A stretch of DNA of 64,000 bases. It comes from Vombatus ursinus. Lineage: Eukaryota; Chordata; Mammalia; Diprotodontia; Vombatidae. The notes under the pieces were generated by a model, which saw only the letters and a list, made by a program, of their open reading frames with translations, had not been told where the DNA came from and ran no database searches. Numbering within the stretch: position 1 is the stretch's first letter; each line of letters begins with the position of its first letter. The position numbers and the translations under genes were made by a program. The DNA is taken from contig NW_020954562.1 in assembly GCF_900497805.2 (NCBI RefSeq), positions 26,402,318 to 26,466,317 of the forward strand, written 5' to 3'. Positions 59,951-64,000 of this stretch are shown piece by piece.

Positions 59951-60265
59951 GCCCTGTGTTCCTGGTATAGATATAGCCTGGTCATTGTATATGATTTTTG
60001 TGATTTATTTCTATAATCTCCTTGCTAGCATTTTATTTAAATTTTTTTTGCATCAATATTCATTACAGGAATTGACCTACTGTTTTCTTCCTCAGTTTTT
60101 GCTCTCTCTGGTTTCTGTATCTGTATCAAAGTTATATTTGTGTCAATATGAATTTGATAGAACTCTTTCTTTACCTATTTTTTCAAATAGTTTATATATT
60201 AAATAGAATTAATTTTTTTAATGCTTGCTAGAGCATCAAACCTATCAAATCTGCTAACATGACAG
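59951..60265 (+). repeat. Duplicated L1 block A (copy 1)
   Basis: About 315 bp nearly identical (about 95% by eye) and in the same orientation as 60997-61312. Begins GCCCTGTGTTCCTGG and ends ATGACAG in both. Confidence 0.92.
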
Positions 60266-60430
60266 ACATCCAAGTATTTATATAAAGTTTGCTGTTGTTT
60301 TAAGTCAAATTTCTTGATCTTTTCCTGCTTAATTTTGTTGGTAACACATAAATGTTAATAATTTCTGTGGTTTATTTTACATCCTGTAACTTTGCTGAAG
60401 TTGTTAATTGTTTCAACCTTATCAACTTAC

Positions 60431-60615
60431 CCTCCTTTTTTCTTAGCTCCTTCCTCTCCTACTTTACTCAAGTACCCTATTGGGTAAGGTGAATTTCTAT
60501 ATCAACTGTGTGTATGCATATCCTTCCCTCTTTGAACCAGTTCAGATGAAAGTGAGGTTCAACTAATGCCTACTCTCCCACTCATTTTCCCTTCCATTGA
60601 ATAAATCCTTAAATG
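60431..60615 (+). repeat. Duplicated L1 block B (copy 1)
   Basis: About 185 bp matching 62641-62825 at about 95%: CAAGTACCCTATTGGGTAAG and AACCAGTTCAGATGAAAGTG are shared. It is inserted into ORF2-derived sequence, where this non-ORF2 segment does not belong. Confidence 0.9.
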
Positions 60616-60996
60616 TCTCTCAAGTATACCATCATATCATCTGCTAAAAGGTATAATTTTGTTTCCTCATTGTTATTCTTACTCCAATTTATTTTTCTTT
60701 TCATTGCTATAACTAGGACTACCAGTACAATATTTAATAATAATGGTGATAATGGACATCTTTGCTTTGCCCCTGATCTTATTGGAAGGGATTCTAGTTT
60801 ATCCCCATTTCATGTAATGCTTACTCTTGCTTTTAGATATATACTAATTATTTTAAGATAAGCTCCATTTATGCCTATGTTTTTAATGGGAATGAGTGTT
60901 TGTCAAAATATTTTTTTCTGCATCTATTGAAATAATCATATAACTTTTGTTATTGATAGGGTCAATTATGCTTATAGCTTTCCTAATATTAAATTA

Positions 60997-61312
60997 GCCC
61001 TGTGTTCCTGGTACAGATATAGCCTGGTCATTGCATATGATTTTTGTGATTTATTTCTATAATCTCCTTGCTAGTATTTTATTTAAATTTTTTTTTGCAT
61101 CAATGCTCATTAGAGGAATTGACCTATTGTTTTCTTCCTCAGTTTTTGCTCTCTCTGGTTTCTGTATCTGTAACAAAGTTATATTTGGGTCAATATGAAT
61201 TTGATAGAACTCTTTCTTTACCTATTTTTTCAAATAGTTTATATATTAAATAGAATTAATTTTTTTAATGCTTGGTAGAGCATCAAACCTATCAGATTTG
61301 CTAGTATGACAG
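60997..61312 (+). repeat. Duplicated L1 block A (copy 2)
   Basis: Partner of 59951-60265; this copy lies in the order expected for antisense L1 ORF2 (after TTTCTGCATCTATTGAAATA). Confidence 0.9.
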
Positions 61313-62640
61313 AAAAAGAAAATGACAAGTGTTAGAGGAGATGTGGAAAAATAGGGATACTAATGCACTGTTGGAGTTGTGAACTGATTCATCCCTTCTG
61401 GAGAGCAATTTGGTCTTCTTTCTTTAAAAAAAAAAAAAGAAAAAAATTAGTTGATTTATCTATTTAAAAAAATACAGCTTTAAGTTTTATTTCTTAGTTC
61501 AATTTTTTTAAAAATTTTCAATTTTCTTAATCTCTCCTTTGATGTTCAGATTTTCTATTTTGATGTTTAATGGAGGGGTGTTAATTTGTTGTTTTTCTAG
61601 TGTTTTTAATTGCATGCCCAATTTATTGCTCTGCTTTTTCTCTCTTATTGATGAAAGAATTTAGAAATGTAATTTTTCTCCTAAGTGCTGCTGTGACTGC
61701 ATCCCACAAATTTTGATATATTGTCTGATTGTTGTCATCATTATTAATGAAATTCTTGTTTCTATGATTTATTCTTTGACCTACTCATTCTTTAGGATCA
61801 GATTATTGAGTTTCAAATTAATTTTTAATTTATTACTCAAAAGATTTTTATTGAATATAATTTTTTTAATTATGGTAAGAAAAATATGCATTTAATATTT
61901 CTGGATTTTTGCATTTGTTTGTGAAGTTTTTATGCCCTAATACATGATCAATTTTTGTATTAAAGTGCAATTAACAGCTGAGATATAGGTATGTTACTTT
62001 CTATTTCCATTCAGTATTCTCCAGAGGGTTATCATACCTAACTTTTCCAAAATTCTATTCATCTCCTTAACTTCTTTCTTATTTATTTTATAGTTAGATT
62101 TATATAGGTTGGAGAGAAGGTGAATTAAGGTCCTCCACTACTCTCTATTTCCTCCTGAAATTCATGTAACTTCTACAAGTATTTGGATACTATGCCATTT
62201 GGCGCATATATGTTTAGTGTTGATACTAGTTCATTGTCTATGGTACCTTTTAGCAAAATGTAGTCTCCCTAATTATCTCTTTTAATTAGGTCTATTCTGA
62301 CCTTTGCTTTGTCTAAGATCATAGTTGCTATCCCTGAATTTTTAATTTTAGGAGAAGCATAATAGATTCCTCACTAGCCCCTTATTTTAACACTATGTGG
62401 ATCTCTCTGTTTCAAGTGTGTTTCTTTTAAACAATATATTGTTATATTCTGATTTCTAATCCATTCTGCTATCTTTTTCCATTTTTTTCTGGTAAGTTCA
62501 TCTTATTCATATTTAGGATCGCTCACTGTATTTCTCTTCATCCTATTCTCTTGTATTTATCCTTCTCTTTTTCACTCTGAACCTTCCTTGAATCTTTTTT
62601 GCTTCTGACCACTGTCTTCCTCAATCTACCCTCTTATCCT

Positions 62641-62825
62641 CCTTCCTTTTTCTTATCTCCTTCCTCTCCTACTTTACCCAAGTACCCTATTGGGTAAGGC
62701 GAATTTCTATATCAGCTGTGTGTATACATATTCTTCCCTCTTTGAACCAGTTCAGATGAAAGTGGGGTTCAACTAATGCCTATTCTCCCACTCATTTTTC
62801 CTTCCATTGAATAAATCCTTAAATG
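62641..62825 (+). repeat. Duplicated L1 block B (copy 2)
   Basis: Partner of 60431-60615; lies next to the ORF1-derived part, comparable to the segment downstream of ORF1 near 50090 on the plus strand. Confidence 0.88.
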
Positions 62826-63532
62826 CCTCATTTATGGGAGATGATTTCCCCCATTCTTAGTCTTCCTTTCCCCCTCTCCCAGTACATCCTTTTTTCTTAC
62901 CCTTTTATTATTCTTTTGAGACCATTCTGATCTAATAGACTCACATTCATGCCATCTGTCTAAACAGACTCCTCTTAACTGTCTTAATGATGATAAAAAT
63001 CTTAGCAGTTACATTTATCATCTTTCCATACAAGAATGTAAATATTTTTACCTTGTTTAGTGGCTTATAATTTCTCACTCTTGTTCACCTTTTTTATGCT
63101 TCTCTTGTGTCTTGTGTTTGAATGTTAACTTTTTTATTCAACTCTGGTCTTTTTATCAGGATTGCTTGAAAATCCTTTATTTTATTAAATATCCATTTTG
63201 CTCCTGTAGAAGTATATGCAGTTTTGTTGGATAGGTTATTCTTGATTGTAATTGAAGCTCCTTTGCTTTTTGGAGTATCATATTCCAAGATTTCTGTTCC
63301 TTTAAAGTGGTAACATCTATATCTTGTGTGATCCTCTATGGTATTTGAAGTATTTCTTTCTGTGTGTTTTCAGTATTTTCTCCTTGACCTTGAAGTTCTA
63401 TAATATTCCTGGAGGTTTTTTATTTTGAGATTTCTTTCAGGAGATTACTGGTGGATTTTTTAAATTTCTGCTTTGCCCTCTGGTTCTAAGATATCAGGAC
63501 AGTTTTTGTGATTATTTTTATTTATTTATTTA

Positions 63533-63577
63533 AATTTAATTTAATTTAAAATTATTTTAAATTAAATTAAATTTAAT
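63533..63577. repeat. AT-rich inverted repeat
   Basis: AAATTTAATTTAATTTAAAAT faces its reverse complement ATTTTAAATTAAATTAAATTT with a spacer of a base or so. A simple-repeat-derived hairpin. Confidence 0.8.
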
Positions 63578-63629
63578 TATTCTTATTTATTTATATGATT
63601 ATCATTAATGGTAATTTCATGAACTAGGA

Positions 63630-63761
63630 TAGGCCTGCACAGCCTCTGGCCTGCCAAAAGATTTTGGGTAGCTGGTGAAAAATGTAAAGGAAAACATCCT
63701 TTACATTTTTTGTGGGTTGCCTGAAAACCTTTGGCATGCCCAAAGGCATTGTGCAGATCTG
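63630..63761. mobile_element. Palindromic hAT-like MITE nested in L1, 132 bp
   Basis: Flanked by the exact 8-bp duplication AACTAGGA (63622-63629 and 63762-63769). Left end TAGGCCTGCACAGCC pairs with right end GCATTGTGCAGATCTG. The middle pairs AATGTAAAGGA with TCCTTTACATT. Noncoding. Its ends resemble those of the element at 34474-34629. Confidence 0.88.
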
Positions 63762-64000
63762 AACTAGGATGTCTAGGCTCCTTTTTTGTGCATGACTTTC
63801 ATGTAATCCAATAATTCTTAAATTATCTCTCCTCGATCTATTTTCCTGATCAATTATTTTTCCTATGAAATAGCTTGCATGTTCTTCTATTTTTCAGTCT
63901 TTTGATTTTAATTTTATGTTCCTTGATGTCTCATGTAGTCACTAGCTTCCACTTGACTAATTTTGACTTTTTTAAGAAGTTATTTTCTTCAGTAGTTTTT

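Larger units (their letters stand above)
58308..64000 (-). mobile_element. Long L1 copy with internal duplications, runs off the window
   Basis: The 3' end is marked by an (AAAT)n tail at 58308-58335 (read on the minus strand). Going up: a 3' UTR with a C/T-rich plus strand; antisense ORF2 C-terminus (CCTTGACCATTTATCAATAA near 59060); RT region (TTTCTGCATCTATTGAAATA near 60915); endonuclease region about 61500-62560 (AAATTTTGATATATTGTCTG, TTTTTAATTTTAGGAGAAGC); and ORF1 C-terminus at 63090-63360, whose minus-strand product FNKIKDFQAILIKRPELNKK matches that at 49580-49640. A plus-strand L1 3' fragment (61313-61420) and duplicated blocks complicate it. Many stops; inactive. Confidence 0.75.

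Overview
This 64 kb window is mammalian nuclear DNA, most likely from a marsupial. It has intron-bearing receptor genes, sparse coding sequence, and L2, MIR and L3/CR1 relics. It also has young tRNA-derived SINEs with the GGGGCAGCTAGGTGGCGCAG head and TTAACCCCAATTGCC tail, plus L1/HAL1-type and RTE LINE copies of the kind that fill marsupial genomes. I cannot name the species.

Two genes are supported, and they form the known NPY receptor pair in head-to-head orientation. NPY1R is on the minus strand: coding exons 4828-4133 and 4012-3566, a 120-bp intron, a 5' noncoding splice acceptor at 4938-4937, a candidate first exon near 7560-7472, and a candidate poly(A) signal at 2279-2274. NPY5R is on the plus strand: one coding exon at 30126-32423, a splice acceptor just before it, and a candidate poly(A) signal at 33338-33343. 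Between them lie about 22 kb with a CpG-rich block and a long CT-rich tract at 15.9-17.6 kb, a plausible shared or NPY5R promoter region. Both encode class A G-protein-coupled receptors for neuropeptide Y and peptide YY, which act together in feeding control.

The outstanding observation is in NPY5R. Its seven-transmembrane core is intact and easily alignable to the 445-residue human receptor, but the predicted protein has 765 residues. Nearly all the excess is a single in-frame block of about 330 residues in the third intracellular loop. The block runs from an uninterrupted 113-nt purine tract coding only E, K and R to Met/Arg/Asp/Glu-rich repeats of six residues (MRDPRE/MRDPRD), then an acidic helix-like segment. 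The DNA is a purine-rich minisatellite that stays open for about 1 kb and sits between conserved loop residues. Downstream, the 3' UTR holds three tandem copies of an 85-91 bp unit.

The rest is repeat-rich intergenic DNA. From 33.4 to 47 kb there are old SINE/LINE relics, two palindromic hAT-like elements and an AT-rich perfect palindrome. From 47.9 to 64 kb, L1-derived sequence dominates: an ORF1-only (HAL1-like) element abutting an L1 3' end, an L1 carrying two nested SINEs, and opposite-strand L1 sequence with two internal duplications. No RNA gene, CRISPR array or prokaryotic feature was seen.
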